From positions 623,001 to 687,000 of the forward strand of contig NZ_CP005083.1 in assembly GCF_001563265.1 (NCBI RefSeq): DNA of 64,000 nt, given 5' to 3'. The stretch comes from Sphingobium sp. TKS. Lineage in GTDB: Bacteria > Pseudomonadota > Alphaproteobacteria > Sphingomonadales > Sphingomonadaceae. The notes beneath the pieces were generated by a model. That model was not told the DNA's origin. It did no database searches and saw only the letters and a program-made list of their open reading frames with translations. Made by a program: the position numbers and the translations under genes. Below, piece after piece: positions 18,612 to 28,082 of the stretch (position 1 is its first letter; every line of letters starts with the position of its first letter).

Positions 18612-19748
18612 CTACGCCGCGACCGTTTCTTCCCCGACGCCGTGGCCCCGGGCGAGGTAGTCGTGCGACCCCATCTCGTTGAGACGGGAAACGGTCCGCT
18701 CGAACTCGAATGCATCTTCCGTGGCGCAGTAGAGCGTGTCAGGATCGCGATCGGCGGAGGCGAGGAGCTTGACGCCATTCTCGTACAGCGTGTCGATCAA
18801 GGTCTTGAACCGAGCCGCTTCGGACTTCCGGTTAGCGTCAAGCACCGGGATGCCGACCAGCATGACCGTGTGATACCGGTGCGCCAAAGCCATGTAGTCG
18901 GGAATGCCTCGCGGCTCCCCGCACAGCCGCTTGAATGAAAAGACTGCGACGCCCTTGAGCGATTTGGGCACGAACAGTTCCCGCCCGCCCCTGATCGCAA
19001 CGGTCTCGGACGGAACGTGTTCGCGGTCTTCGACCGGAAAATCGGTTAACCGGAAGAACGCTCGGCTTAGAGCATCCGTCGCAGCCGCGCCATTGGGCAC
19101 ATGCCAGGTCTGAAAGCCGCCTAGGCGCTGCATGCGATAGTCGGTTGGCCCATCGAGGCTGAGGACATCGAGCCGGTCTTTGAGCAGTGCGATGAATGGC
19201 AGGAAATGCTCGCGATTGAGGCCGTTCTTGTAGAGATCTTGGGGTGGCCGGTTGGAGGTTGCGACCACGGTTACGCCATGGCCGATGATCCGGGTGAACA
19301 GCCGGGACAGGATCATGGCGTCAGCCGAGTTGGTGACGATCATCTCGTCGAACGCGATCAGCCGGGCTTCCGCAGCGATGGCATCCGCGACTGGCAGGAT
19401 CGGATCGCCGGTCTCCTTCGCGCGCTCAACGCGCAGCCGATCATGCACCTCCTGCATGAACTCATGGAAGTGGACCCTCCGCTTGTCGGCGATATCGACG
19501 CAATCGAAGAACAGATCCATCAGCATCGACTTGCCGCGCCCGACGCCGCCCCAGAGGTAGACACCCCGAACAGGATCGGGTTTGCGTTTGGTGAGACGGG
19601 CAAGCAGTCCGGGCCGCTGCGCTTGTGCTTCCAGTTCGGCAATCGCCTTACCAAAGCGGTGCGCAACCAGACGCTGCGCGTCGTCAGGGCGCAACTGGCC
19701 GGTTGAAATGGCGTCTTCGTAACGCGCGATGACTTTGCTCTGTGGCAA
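18612..19748 (-). CDS. zapE: Cell-division ATPase ZapE (AFG1 family)
   Basis: A 378-residue AAA+ type P-loop ATPase. Walker A is GGVGRGKS (67-74), Walker B LIAFDE (D135, E136), followed by a sensor-like VVATSNRPP segment. ZapE binds and destabilises the Z-ring; the eukaryotic relative AFG1 acts in mitochondrial protein quality control. This is normally a core chromosomal gene, so its place in an island-like region is noteworthy. Confidence 0.9.
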   Translation of the reverse strand: MPQSKVIARYEDAISTGQLRPDDAQRLVAHRFGKAIAELEAQAQRPGLLARLTKRKPDPVRGVYLWGGVGRGKSMLMDLFFDCVDIADKRRVHFHEFMQEVHDRLRVERAKETGDPILPVADAIAAEARLIAFDEMIVTNSADAMILSRLFTRIIGHGVTVVATSNRPPQDLYKNGLNREHFLPFIALLKDRLDVLSLDGPTDYRMQRLGGFQTWHVPNGAAATDALSRAFFRLTDFPVEDREHVPSETVAIRGGRELFVPKSLKGVAVFSFKRLCGEPRGIPDYMALAHRYHTVMLVGIPVLDANRKSEAARFKTLIDTLYENGVKLLASADRDPDTLYCATEDAFEFERTVSRLNEMGSHDYLARGHGVGEETVAA

Positions 19749-19840
19749 GGCCGATTACTCCGTGAATTGAACGAGGCTGAAATCAGAATATGCTGGCCGC
19801 CCGGGTTTCCCGGGTCGACCGGAGCGACCCTCGGGCTGGG

Positions 19841-20038
19841 CTACTTGGCCCGAAGCGTGATCTTCAGCTTTGCGCCGGCGCCGTAAATGCTGGGCGTGTG
19901 AATGACGCTGGAGACGGAATAGGCTTTGCCTTCGATTTCGACATTGTCGCCGGGTATCGGTGCGAAACCAAAATGCATGTTCTTGAACTTGGGGCCGACT
20001 TCATTGCTGTCGGCGAGAAAGACGTTTGCATCGACCAT
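19841..20038 (-). CDS. Small hypothetical protein
   Basis: A 65-residue acidic-to-basic protein of mainly beta character (FGFAPIPGDNVEIEGKAYSV), ending KLKITLRAK. The ATG at 20038 has AGGA nine bases upstream. It lies between an intrinsic terminator and zapE on the same strand and is probably monocistronic. No domain recognised; composition suggests a compact beta-barrel or OB-like fold. Confidence 0.55.
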   Translation of the reverse strand: MVDANVFLADSNEVGPKFKNMHFGFAPIPGDNVEIEGKAYSVSSVIHTPSIYGAGAKLKITLRAK

Positions 20039-20160
20039 TGGCTGTATCCTGAATTGCGCCAGCAAGAGCTGGCCTGAAATCAAAATTGCGCCTGACGCCA
20101 ACGGTGACCCAGATGCTCGATCGGAGCAGCCCTGAGCCGGCCTGGAACCATCAGGCAAAA

Positions 20161-20188
20161 GCACCGGGCAATGAACGATGCCCGGTGC
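20161..20188 (-). terminator. Intrinsic terminator after pckA-DUF983-GNAT
   Basis: GCACCGGGCA and TGCCCGGTGC form a perfect 10-bp stem with an 8-base loop. On the minus strand the stem is followed by TTTT, making a rho-independent terminator just past the GNAT stop at 20207. Confidence 0.75.
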
Positions 20189-20206
20189 ATCTGGCTTGTT
20201 GGCAAG

Positions 20207-20659
20207 TCAGGGTGCTTCGGACTGCTGCTCGCGGTGGCACTTTGAAGTGACGCGGCGATAGAAGAAGCGGAAGCTGTCTTCGTCGTATCCGATTGCCTCG
20301 TAGAAGCAGGCGGCTGCCTCGTTTTCGGTGCGTAGCATGAGCTGGACTTTAGGCGCACCGAACTGGCCGAGCCACTCTTCGCAGTGCCAGACGAGTTTAC
20401 GCCCGATACCCCAGAGCCGGAAATCGTCGTCCACGCCAAGGTAATAGATCCACCCGCGATGGCCGTCCCACCCGCACATTGCCGTTCCGATCAGACGCCC
20501 GGCGGCAAAGGAAGCGACGATGGTGGAGGATGGGCCGTCCATTGCCCTCCGGGCATCTGCCTCGGGATCGTTCCAGGGGCGGGTCAATCCGCACGCTTCC
20601 CACAGCCTTACGGCCTCGCCGATTTCGGTCGCGGCAAGCGGGCGGAATTCTATCGTCAT
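20207..20659 (-). CDS. GNAT-family N-acetyltransferase
   Basis: A 150-residue acetyltransferase with the order expected for GNAT: an N-terminal helix pair, a strand with IYYLGVDDDFRLWGIGRKLV (the acetyl-CoA R/Q-x-x-G-x-G/A loop appears as RLWGIGRK), and a C-terminal CFYEAIGYDEDSF motif. It resembles YpeA-like proteins that modify small molecules or protein N-termini. The ATG overlaps the upstream DUF983 stop (ATGA), so both are translated together after pckA. Confidence 0.85.
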   Translation of the reverse strand: MTIEFRPLAATEIGEAVRLWEACGLTRPWNDPEADARRAMDGPSSTIVASFAAGRLIGTAMCGWDGHRGWIYYLGVDDDFRLWGIGRKLVWHCEEWLGQFGAPKVQLMLRTENEAAACFYEAIGYDEDSFRFFYRRVTSKCHREQQSEAP

Positions 20660-21147
20660 GATTCGGCTTCGTTCTGGGCCATTTCCGGGCGCTCCTTGCG
20701 GAACCCGTGCATACCGAACCACCACTGCAAGGCGATGATGGCGCCCTTGGCGGGCTGCAGCAGTCCGATCATGAGAACCACGGCCAGCGGCAGGATTATT
20801 GCGATGAGCGCCGTGATCGAAAGGTCAGAACTACGGGTCAGACCAATGATCAGCGGTGCCATGAGATGCCCGGTCACGAAGATCGAGACATAGGCTGGAA
20901 AGTCATCGGCCTGTTGATGCGTCCAGTCCTGCGCGCACTGTTTGCAATGCGGGATCGGTTTGAGAAAGCGCATGAACAGGCACACTTCGCCGCAGCGCGG
21001 GCATCGCCCAATCAAGCCGCGCAACATCGCCGCCCAGCCCGAGGCGGGGAGGACGATATTGCCGGTCACCGATCCTGAATCATGGGCGGGCATGGACTTT
21101 GGTTTTTCCAGAAATCTATCAAAGGGAGACAACATAAGGTCAGGCAT
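20656..21147 (-). CDS. DUF983 membrane protein
   Basis: A 163-residue protein with the DUF983 layout: a zinc-ribbon-like [10 protein letters not shown] with HCKQCAQDW, then two membrane helices ([14 protein letters not shown] and IIALQWWF flanking). Function is unknown; homologues occur near cytochrome oxidase assembly genes. The ATG at 21147 overlaps the pckA end; the ATG at 21135 is an alternative start. Confidence 0.75.
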   Translation of the reverse strand: MPDLMLSPFDRFLEKPKSMPAHDSGSVTGNIVLPASGWAAMLRGLIGRCPRCGEVCLFMRFLKPIPHCKQCAQDWTHQQADDFPAYVSIFVTGHLMAPLIIGLTRSSDLSITALIAIILPLAVVLMIGLLQPAKGAIIALQWWFGMHGFRKERPEMAQNEAES

Positions 21148-22738
21148 CAAACATCCCGGGAGGGGCGGCCGAGCGGATGCTTTCGTCGACATGCGCGACA
21201 AACTGCGTGAAGTTGCGCCGGAAGCGGTCGGCAAGGCCGCGTGCCGCCTGATCGTAGTCATGCCCGTCGGCCCAGGTCGCGCGCGGATCGAGGATCTGCG
21301 TGTCGACACCATCGACTTCAACCGGAACTTCGAAACCGAAATTGGGATCGGTGCGGAACTGTGCCTGCTTGAGCTTGCCTGACAGAGCGGCATTAAGCAG
21401 CGCACGGGTCACCTTGATCGGCATGCGCGAACCAGTGCCGTACTGGCCGCCGGTCCACCCGGTATTGACCAGCCAGCAATCGACGCCACCGTTGGCGATG
21501 CGTCTGCGTAGCAGATTGCCATAAATGCTGGGATGGCGGGGCATGAAGGGCGCCCCGAAGCAGGTCGAGAAAGTCGCTTCGGGTTCGGTGACGCCAAGCT
21601 CGGTGCCCGCAACCTTGGCTGTGTAACCCGACAGGAAATGGTACATCGCCTGCTCGGGTGTGAGCTTCGCAATCGGCGGCAGGACGCCAAAGGCGTCGGC
21701 CGTCAGCATGATGAGGTTCTTCGGCACCGGCCCCATGTTCTCGGAACTGGCGTTGGGGATGAAGTGGATCGGGTAGGCGCCGCGGCTGTTCTCGGCGAGC
21801 GAGGCGTCGTCGAGGTCGAGCGCGCGCGTCTCGGGATGCATCACCACGTTTTCAAGGATCGTGCCGAAGCGCTGCGTCGTGGCATGGATTTCCGGCTCGG
21901 CCTCAGCGGAGAGTCGGATCATCTTGGCGTAGCAACCGCCTTCGAAGTTGAACACGGCGGTGTCCGACCAGCCATGCTCATCGTCCCCGATCAATGTGCG
22001 CGAGGCATCCGCCGAAAGAGTGGTCTTGCCGGTGCCCGACAATCCGAAGAAAATCGCTGTGTCGCCATCGGGGCCGATGTTGGCCGAACAATGCATCGGC
22101 ATGACGCCTTGCTGCGGCAAGACAAAGTTGAGGACGGTGAATACCGCCTTCTTCATCTCGCCGGCATAGCCGGTGCCGCCAATCAGGATCAGGCGTTGCA
22201 TGAAATCGATGGCGATCACGGTCTCGGAGCGGCAATCATGCCGCTCGGGATCCGCACGAAAGCTGGGCAGGTCGATGATCGTGTAGTCGGCGCTGAATTG
22301 CTGGAGTTCGTCGGCGGAAGGGCGCACGAGCATGGTGCGGACAAAACTCGAATGCCAGGCAAGCTCAGTAACGATGCGAACGCCGACACGGTGTTCAGCC
22401 TGCGATCCGCCAAACAGGTCCTGGACGAATACGTCGTCGAGCGTGGCAAGGTGCTTGAGGAAGTCCGCGTGGAGGTGCTCGAACGCCTCGCCGTTCATGG
22501 GCTTGTTCGCAGTGCCCCACCAGACATCGTCCTTGGTAAGCACGTCCCGGACGATAAACTTGTCCTGCGCCGAACGACCGGTGTGCTCACCGGTCTCCAC
22601 CACCAGCGCACCATGTTCCGACATGCGGCCTTCGCCGCGGCGCAGCGCCAGTTCCACAAGTTGCGGCGTGTCGAGGTTTTCATGAAGCCGACCGCCGGCC
22701 TTGATGGCGGTCTTCGGGTATGTGGGCGTCAGGGTCAT
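21140..22738 (-). CDS. pckA: ATP-dependent phosphoenolpyruvate carboxykinase
   Basis: A 532-residue enzyme that converts oxaloacetate and ATP to PEP for gluconeogenesis. It shows the kinase-1a loop [11 protein letters not shown], the metal/phosphate segment DDEHGWSD, the FEGGCYAK kinase-2 region and the [11 protein letters not shown] conserved blocks. Length equals the family norm. The ATG at 22738 has GAGG upstream; the frame extends further 5' without supporting sequence. Two small genes overlap or abut its 3' end. Confidence 0.95.
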   Translation of the reverse strand: MTLTPTYPKTAIKAGGRLHENLDTPQLVELALRRGEGRMSEHGALVVETGEHTGRSAQDKFIVRDVLTKDDVWWGTANKPMNGEAFEHLHADFLKHLATLDDVFVQDLFGGSQAEHRVGVRIVTELAWHSSFVRTMLVRPSADELQQFSADYTIIDLPSFRADPERHDCRSETVIAIDFMQRLILIGGTGYAGEMKKAVFTVLNFVLPQQGVMPMHCSANIGPDGDTAIFFGLSGTGKTTLSADASRTLIGDDEHGWSDTAVFNFEGGCYAKMIRLSAEAEPEIHATTQRFGTILENVVMHPETRALDLDDASLAENSRGAYPIHFIPNASSENMGPVPKNLIMLTADAFGVLPPIAKLTPEQAMYHFLSGYTAKVAGTELGVTEPEATFSTCFGAPFMPRHPSIYGNLLRRRIANGGVDCWLVNTGWTGGQYGTGSRMPIKVTRALLNAALSGKLKQAQFRTDPNFGFEVPVEVDGVDTQILDPRATWADGHDYDQAARGLADRFRRNFTQFVAHVDESIRSAAPPGMFDA

Positions 22739-22790
22739 GGGATCAAAAGCCTCTTTCAGGGTCTCGTGAGGAGGTTTTGGGCGCTGCGCT

Positions 22791-23252
22791 TCACAGGTCG
22801 GTCGCGAACGTTTGCGAGCGATAGCGAAGCGACAGCTTGGGGCGATGGTTGCGAGTCTTGCCGGGCGGTTCTCCCGTGGGGGCATTGCCATTGGGATCGG
22901 CAGTCGGACTTTGCCGGTCCACCGCGGCCTTCACCCTGCCCAAGGCCGGGTGTTGCAGGTCGTCAGCCATACATGCTCCGGTATCGAGCGCTGTTCCCTT
23001 CCGGAGTTCCCGTCCGTTGCCCTGGTCGATGACGCACGCGATTTCTGACACGAGGCCTGTTGCCCCGATTGGATTCAGTTCAGCCTCGCCGAGCGAGCCG
23101 TTCGCGTGGTGAAACGTCACCACAAGCTGGAAGTCGCTGGGGTCGCGAGGGATCCGCCGGAGATGGGCGTTAACGCCGCTGACCGGCGAACACATTGCGC
23201 CCGCGCTACCAGTGAGGACCTCCTCCCCAGGAGCTAATTCGATGGATGGCAT
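22791..23252 (-). CDS. Uncertain ORF upstream of pckA
   Basis: A 153-codon frame from an ATG at 23252 with no visible ribosome-binding site. The product has an amphipathic first half ([20 protein letters not shown]) and a Pro/Arg-rich, low-complexity end. It fills the otherwise empty 585-bp gap between pckA and the XRE gene. The frame is long for chance in this gap, but no family was recognised; it may be non-coding. Confidence 0.3.
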   Translation of the reverse strand: MPSIELAPGEEVLTGSAGAMCSPVSGVNAHLRRIPRDPSDFQLVVTFHHANGSLGEAELNPIGATGLVSEIACVIDQGNGRELRKGTALDTGACMADDLQHPALGRVKAAVDRQSPTADPNGNAPTGEPPGKTRNHRPKLSLRYRSQTFATDL

Positions 23253-23297
23253 TAGGCATATATACAATACCATCTTAAATTGTTAAGACTGATATTT

Positions 23298-23312
23298 GAT
23301 GTATAAAACATC
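23298..23312. promoter_or_regulatory. Inverted repeat before XRE-sulP operon
   Basis: GATGT-ATAAA-ACATC is a perfect 5-bp inverted repeat in an AT-rich leader, directly before the CGGAG ribosome-binding site of the XRE gene at 23324. Its position fits an autoregulatory operator; that is an inference. Confidence 0.35.
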
Positions 23313-23323
23313 ACGGAGCACAT

Positions 23324-23644
23324 ATGATCACGTCGCAGCAAATGCGGGCAGCGCGCGCCCTTCTCGGCCTGGACCAGCGTCAGCTGGCAGAACTGGCCGG
23401 GCTCTCCCTGCCGACCATCCAACGCATGGAGTCATCGGATGGTCAGGTGCGCGGCGTTGTCGATACCTTGGTCAAGGTCATCACTGCCCTTGAGGGGGCA
23501 GGTATCGAATTGCTCGGTGAGAACGCGCCGAGCTCCGGTGTCGGGCGGGGGGTACGGTTGTGCGAATCGACTGCCGGCAAGGCTCGCGGCCGAGTTCAGT
23601 CAATTCTCTATGACAAGGCGGAAGGCCAAGAGGCTGAGCGGTGA
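23324..23644 (+). CDS. XRE-family helix-turn-helix regulator
   Basis: A 106-residue protein with an N-terminal HTH (ARALLGLDQRQLAELAGLSL, recognition helix around LPTIQRMES) and a basic C-terminal tail. These small Cro/CI-like regulators often control the gene that follows. Its TGA overlaps the GTG of the SulP transporter, so the two form one unit. ATG with GGAG upstream. Confidence 0.8.
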   Translation: MITSQQMRAARALLGLDQRQLAELAGLSLPTIQRMESSDGQVRGVVDTLVKVITALEGAGIELLGENAPSSGVGRGVRLCESTAGKARGRVQSILYDKAEGQEAER

Positions 23645-25317
23645 CGATGAAGACCTACACGCCCAAACTGATCACGGTCCTGCGCGAAGGCTACTCGGCA
23701 AGCACGTTCAGAGGCGATGCCATTGCCGGGCTCACGGTTGCCATTGTCGCGCTGCCCCTTGCCATGGCGCTTGGCATCGCCAGCGGCGCTTCACCTGACA
23801 AGGGGCTGGTCACCGCCGTCATCGCTGGCTTCCTGATTTCGGCCCTGGGCGGCTCACGCGTTCAGGTGGGCGGACCGACCGGCGCGTTCGTCGTCGTGAT
23901 CTTCAATGTCATCGCCAAGCACGGCTATGACGGTCTGCTCGTGGCGACGCTGCTGGCCGGGCTTATTCTCATCGCTGCCGGTGTGTTTCGCTTCGGGCAG
24001 ATGATCAAGTTCATCCCGCACCCCGTCGTAACCGGCTTTACCGCGGGCATCGCCGTCATCATCGCCTCGAGCCAGGTGAAGGACTTTCTCGGTCTTTCCA
24101 TCGCCAAGGTTCCCGCCGAATTCGTTCCCAAATGGCAGGCCTATTTCGCCGCCATGTCGAGCACCAACTGGGCCACACTGGGTGTGGGCGCGGGCGCACT
24201 TGCCATCATCATCGTGCTTCGCAAATTCGCGCCGAAATTGCCAGGCTTCCTGATCGCGGTGGTGGTCAGTGCGGTAGCCGTGGCGTTGCTCAAGTTGCCC
24301 GTCGATACCATCGGCTCACGCTTCCCCAACATTCCGGCGGGATTGCCAATGCCGTCCTTCCCCGAAATTTCCCTCGCCAAGATCAATGCGGTTCTGCCTT
24401 CGGCCTTCACCATCGCCTTTCTAGCCGGGATCGAAGCGTTGCTCTCGGCAGTTGTGGCAGATGGTATGACCGGAACCCGGCATCGCTCCAACCAGGAACT
24501 GATCGGCCAGGGCATCGCCAATATCGGGTCCGCTCTGTTCGGCGGACTACCCGCAACAGGAGCGATCGCGCGCACGGCGACCAACATTCGTTCGGGCGCA
24601 AAGACACCCGTTGCCGGCATTCTGCACGCCGTGTTCCTGCTGCTCTTCGTTCTCTTTGCAACCGACCTCATGGCCTTTGTGCCGATGGCAGCACTCGCCG
24701 CGATCCTGTTCATGGTTGCTTGGGGGATGAGCGAGTACGAGCGCTTCATCACTTTGCTGCGCATGCCCAACAGTGACCGCGCGGTTCTGCTTTTGACCTT
24801 TGGCCTCACGGTGCTGGTCGATCTGACCGTCGCGATCGGCGTCGGCGTTACGCTCGCGTCGCTGCTGTTCATGGCGCGCATGGCCGAAGCGGTTGAAGTC
24901 GATTCCAGCGGGAGGCAGGACACCGATCTTGACTCCGAGGATGTTCACCAGCGTGACACCCTGCCCAAAGGCGTCGAAGTATTTCGTATCACCGGCCCAT
25001 TCTTCTTCGGCGTGGCCGGTGAACTGCTTGATACCCTTCGCCGTGTCGGCCAGTCGCCCAAGGTCATCATCCTGCGCATGCGGCTCGTGCCACTCCTGGA
25101 TGCCAGCGGCGTGCAGGCGCTCGAGGAGTTCATCGAGCAAGCCCACATCACCGGTGCAAAAGTCGTTCTCTCCGGTGTGCAAGCGCAGCCGCAATCGATG
25201 CTCGAACGGGTCCATCTCGGCGCGAGCTCCGGCAAGGTCTTCTATGCCGCCGATTTCGCCAATGCCCAGTCTCTGGCGCTCGGATTGCTCGAAAGTCCCA
25301 AGCCGCTGCTGCACTGA
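23641..25317 (+). CDS. SulP-family anion transporter with STAS domain
   Basis: A 558-residue SLC26/SulP protein with 10-14 membrane segments. GLTVAIVALPLAMALGIASG and the RVQVGGPTGAFVVVI block are the conserved N-terminal signatures; a C-terminal STAS domain includes ILRMRLVPLLDASGVQALEE. Substrates in the family are sulfate, bicarbonate or dicarboxylates, and the sequence does not decide. GTG start is coupled to the XRE gene. Confidence 0.9.
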   Translation: MTMKTYTPKLITVLREGYSASTFRGDAIAGLTVAIVALPLAMALGIASGASPDKGLVTAVIAGFLISALGGSRVQVGGPTGAFVVVIFNVIAKHGYDGLLVATLLAGLILIAAGVFRFGQMIKFIPHPVVTGFTAGIAVIIASSQVKDFLGLSIAKVPAEFVPKWQAYFAAMSSTNWATLGVGAGALAIIIVLRKFAPKLPGFLIAVVVSAVAVALLKLPVDTIGSRFPNIPAGLPMPSFPEISLAKINAVLPSAFTIAFLAGIEALLSAVVADGMTGTRHRSNQELIGQGIANIGSALFGGLPATGAIARTATNIRSGAKTPVAGILHAVFLLLFVLFATDLMAFVPMAALAAILFMVAWGMSEYERFITLLRMPNSDRAVLLLTFGLTVLVDLTVAIGVGVTLASLLFMARMAEAVEVDSSGRQDTDLDSEDVHQRDTLPKGVEVFRITGPFFFGVAGELLDTLRRVGQSPKVIILRMRLVPLLDASGVQALEEFIEQAHITGAKVVLSGVQAQPQSMLERVHLGASSGKVFYAADFANAQSLALGLLESPKPLLH

Positions 25318-25320
25318 CAG

Positions 25321-25351
25321 GCGCCGCCAGCCTCACTGGGGTGGGCGGCGC
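25321..25351 (+). terminator. Possible terminator after sulP
   Basis: GCGCCGCC (25321-25328) and GGCGGCGC (25344-25351) form an 8-bp GC stem immediately after the transporter stop, followed by TTCCCC rather than a clean T-run. It is a plausible weak terminator between sulP and the thiolase gene. Confidence 0.4.
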
Positions 25352-25401
25352 TTCCCCCTGTTCGCTCCCCATGGGGTGCCTGTCTTCGAAAGGAACAGTT
25401 C

Positions 25402-26598
25402 TTGAACGACGTCGTGATATTGTCCGGTGCGCGCACCGCGATTGGCGATTTTGGAGGCAGCCTCAGGGACGTTGCCCCTTGGGAGCTCGGTCGTATTGTC
25501 ATTGCCGAAGCCATCAGGCGCGCCGGAATCGATCCGGCGGATGTAGGTCACGTGGTCCTAGGCCAGGTTATCCAGAGCGAGCCGCGCGATGCCTATGTCT
25601 CGCGGATTTCCGCAATCGCAGCAGGAATTCCCGACAGGACGCCAGCGTTAACGCTCAATCGGCTATGCGGATCGAGCGTTCAGGCGATCATCTCGGCCGC
25701 GCAGATGATCGCGCTTGGCGAGTGCGACATTGCCGTCGCGGGCGGGGTAGAGAGCATGAGCCAGTCACCCTATGTGACAAAATCCATGCGCTGGGGCCGA
25801 CGCATGGGCGATGACGTCGTGATTGATGCCATGAATGCCGTTCTCAATGACCCGTTCGGCGCTGGCCATATGGGGATGACGGCGGAGAACATCGCCGATC
25901 GTCACGGTATTACACGCCAACAGCAGGACGCTCTCGCGGCTCAAAGCCACAGGCGCGCGGCGCAGGCACAGCAGGAAGACCGGTTCCGTGACCAGATCGT
26001 GCCTGTCGAGGTCAAAAACCGTAGCGGCACGTTCCAGTTCAAGGTCGATGAGCATGTTCGCACCGACCTATCAGAAGCAGGACTTGCCAGCCTCAAACCG
26101 GTGTTCCGCAAGGAAGGCGGCACGGTGACCGCCGGGAACGCCAGCGGGCTGAACGATGCCGGGGCCGCGCTTGTATTGGCATCTGCCGCAGCGGCCGAGG
26201 CAAGAGGTCTTCGGCCGCGGGCCCGTGTGGTTGGCTGGGGGCATGCCGGTGTCGCACCCGAGGTCATGGGTCTGGGGCCGGTAGAAGCAGTTCCCATCGC
26301 ATTGAAACGCGCTGGCCTATCGCTTGATCAGATTGACGTGATCGAAGCCAACGAAGCATTTGCAGCCCAAGCCTGCGCGGTTGCCAAACTGCTGGATTTC
26401 CTGCCAGAGAAGGTCAATCCTAACGGCAGTGGGATCGGACTGGGTCACCCAGTCGGTGCGACGGGTGCGATTATCACGATCAAGGCGCTCTATGAGCTGG
26501 AACGCATTGGCGGACGCTATGGTCTTGTGACAATGTGCATCGGAGGCGGGCAGGGTATCGCGCTCGTGATCGAGCGATGGCCGACCCGTGATGCGTGA
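25402..26598 (+). CDS. Acetyl-CoA C-acetyltransferase (thiolase)
   Basis: A 398-residue biosynthetic/degradative thiolase. Catalytic residues are in place: C89 (NRLCGSS), H349 (GLGHPVGATGA) and C379 (MCIGGGQG). It condenses two acetyl-CoA to acetoacetyl-CoA or cleaves beta-ketoacyl-CoA, as PhaA/AtoB relatives do. No phaB or phaC neighbour is present, so a polyhydroxybutyrate role is not supported here. The start is TTG with AAAGGA upstream. Confidence 0.9.
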   Translation: MNDVVILSGARTAIGDFGGSLRDVAPWELGRIVIAEAIRRAGIDPADVGHVVLGQVIQSEPRDAYVSRISAIAAGIPDRTPALTLNRLCGSSVQAIISAAQMIALGECDIAVAGGVESMSQSPYVTKSMRWGRRMGDDVVIDAMNAVLNDPFGAGHMGMTAENIADRHGITRQQQDALAAQSHRRAAQAQQEDRFRDQIVPVEVKNRSGTFQFKVDEHVRTDLSEAGLASLKPVFRKEGGTVTAGNASGLNDAGAALVLASAAAAEARGLRPRARVVGWGHAGVAPEVMGLGPVEAVPIALKRAGLSLDQIDVIEANEAFAAQACAVAKLLDFLPEKVNPNGSGIGLGHPVGATGAIITIKALYELERIGGRYGLVTMCIGGGQGIALVIERWPTRDA

Positions 26599-26608
26599 GA
26601 GGTAAGCC

Positions 26609-27301
26609 ATGAGCGAACCCGATGGGATAGGCAGACGCCCCAGTTCGCTGGATATCGGCAGGGCGGAACGCGCAATGGTGCAACTGGCCGCCATGCTGGC
26701 CATCCTTGCAGGCTTTATCAATGCCGTTGGTTTTCTGGCTTTCGGAGATGTCTTCCTGTCATCGCCTGAGGCCAACACGACGGTGCTGGGTGCGAGCCTT
26801 CCTGGTAAATTGGCCATCGCACAATTTGCGGCCGGAATGGTGGTCAGCTTTGTTGGTGGTGTCGTATTTACAACCCTGATCGTACACTGGTCGGATCGAT
26901 ACCGGCGTACAGTAGTCCTCTTGTGCACCGCGGTTGCCCTAACTGGTGCCTATCTCGCGTTCCGATCGAGCTTGGCCATCATTCCTGCCGTCCTCCTCGC
27001 CATGGCCATGGGCGCCGCCCATTGCCTATTCGAGAAGGACAACCCCGACCTCCAGGAGGCCTTGTCGCCTTCCGCACAGATCGTCCGGTTCGGGGAGGCA
27101 CTCGCCGGGGGACGACATGGCGTGAACCATCGCCAGCTCGGCTTGCATGCATCCTTTTGGCTGGCTTTCCTGATTGGCGGGCTTGCAGGCGCTGGCGCGT
27201 GGATCACGCTTGGCGCCCGATCCTTTGCCCTGGCTGCCGGCGTGGCTGCGCTACTGACGATGCGCACCTGGCTGATCGAACGCGATCTCTTGCCTGCCTG
27301 A
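26609..27301 (+). CDS. DUF1275 (YoaK-like) membrane protein
   Basis: A 230-residue integral membrane protein with six predicted helices. The first includes AGFINAVGFLAFGDVFLSSP, matching the DUF1275 start pattern, and a later segment has the charged KDNPDLQEALSPSAQIVRFG loop. Function of the family is unknown. The gene begins 11 bases after the thiolase, with GAGAGG before the ATG, and is probably co-transcribed. Confidence 0.75.
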   Translation: MSEPDGIGRRPSSLDIGRAERAMVQLAAMLAILAGFINAVGFLAFGDVFLSSPEANTTVLGASLPGKLAIAQFAAGMVVSFVGGVVFTTLIVHWSDRYRRTVVLLCTAVALTGAYLAFRSSLAIIPAVLLAMAMGAAHCLFEKDNPDLQEALSPSAQIVRFGEALAGGRHGVNHRQLGLHASFWLAFLIGGLAGAGAWITLGARSFALAAGVAALLTMRTWLIERDLLPA

Positions 27302-27338
27302 ATGGCATTCCCTGAACTTTAGAGAACCCGATGAGTGG

Positions 27339-27599
27339 GTGCCCGCAGCCGAACTGGCGGAACAGCGCGCCAACGCAGGCCGGATCGAAGTCCGCGATGC
27401 TGTGGGCAACCTGCTTGCCGACTGCGATCAGGTGACCCTGATCAAGGATCTCGAGGTCAAAGGCGCAGGCCAGACACTCAAGCGCGGAACGCTGATCAAA
27501 TCGATCCGCCTCACTGACGATCCGCAGGAAATCGACTGCCGATACGAAGGGATCAAGGGCTTGGTGTTGCGCGCGGAATTTGTTCGCAAGCGCGGCTGA
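27339..27599 (+). CDS. PhnA-like domain protein lacking the zinc ribbon
   Basis: An 86-residue product matching the PhnA/YjdM C-terminal domain (RDAVGNLLADCDQVTLIKDL, VKGAGQTLKRGTLIKSIRL, then a DIDC-like strand). Full PhnA proteins begin with a Cys4 zinc ribbon, which is absent here. The frame is open upstream without a better start, and GTG at 27339 is the first candidate. It may be a naturally short form or the remnant of a longer gene. Confidence 0.6.
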   Translation: MPAAELAEQRANAGRIEVRDAVGNLLADCDQVTLIKDLEVKGAGQTLKRGTLIKSIRLTDDPQEIDCRYEGIKGLVLRAEFVRKRG

Positions 27600-27684
27600 A
27601 TTGGAGCTTTGGCTGCGTGGGATCGGACTTGTCGAACTGTCTCTGTCGAGGTTCTTGGCTAGAGCGACCAAAATGCGATTGGCT

Positions 27685-27710
27685 GTAACCAATCAGGCGC
27701 CCGGATCGAA
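27685..27710 (+). promoter_or_regulatory. ECF-sigma promoter of the bufferin operon (GTAACC-N16-CGAA)
   Basis: GTAACC (27685-27690) and CGAA (27707-27710) are separated by 16 bases, an ECF-type -35/-10 pair. The ATG of bufA lies 50 bases downstream. The sigma gene at 30206 sits in the operon this promoter drives. The same exact pair occurs at four other sites in the window. Confidence 0.8.
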
Positions 27711-27760
27711 TTGCATTGTGGGAGCTAAGCCAGGCTCATCAACGACAGAAGGAATTCCCA

Positions 27761-28051
27761 ATGAATGGTCCTACGAAATTGGCTGCGGCAGCGGCCGCCG
27801 CCACGCTAGCAGCAGCAGTTCTGTCCGCTTCTCCCGCGGCCGCCGGTGCGCCGCAAGAGAAGTGCTATGGTGTGGCGCTGAAGGGTCACAATGATTGCAA
27901 GGCCGGACCTGGCACCAGCTGCGCGGGAACCGCGTCCGTCGACTACCAAGGCAACGCCTGGAAGCTCGTGCCGGCAGGTTCGTGCATCAAGCAGGGGGGC
28001 ACGCTTGAAGCGCATGCAGGCAATACTCCTCCCGTCGCCCAGAAGGGCTGA
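27761..28051 (+). CDS. bufA: Bufferin precursor (DUF2282), copper-binding RiPP
   Basis: A 96-residue secreted protein. The signal peptide ([19 protein letters not shown]) is followed by a four-cysteine core, C35, C46, C54 and C75, in [20 protein letters not shown] and GSCIKQGG. That is the DUF2282 pattern. In the characterised bufferins, a DUF692 oxidase with its partner converts core cysteines to thiooxazole-type groups, and the product sequesters copper in the periplasm. The ATG at 27761 has AGAAGGA upstream. A short hairpin (AGGGCTGAAGCCCT) lies at its stop, before bufB. Confidence 0.9.
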   Translation: MNGPTKLAAAAAAATLAAAVLSASPAAAGAPQEKCYGVALKGHNDCKAGPGTSCAGTASVDYQGNAWKLVPAGSCIKQGGTLEAHAGNTPPVAQKG

Positions 28052-28082
28052 AGCCCTCGGGTCGCACCGGAAGCTGGCTGAC

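Noticed and set aside
21533..23032. 499-codon plus-strand frame
   Set aside because: Opposite pckA, rich in Arg/Gly/His without domains; a shadow of a highly conserved enzyme gene.
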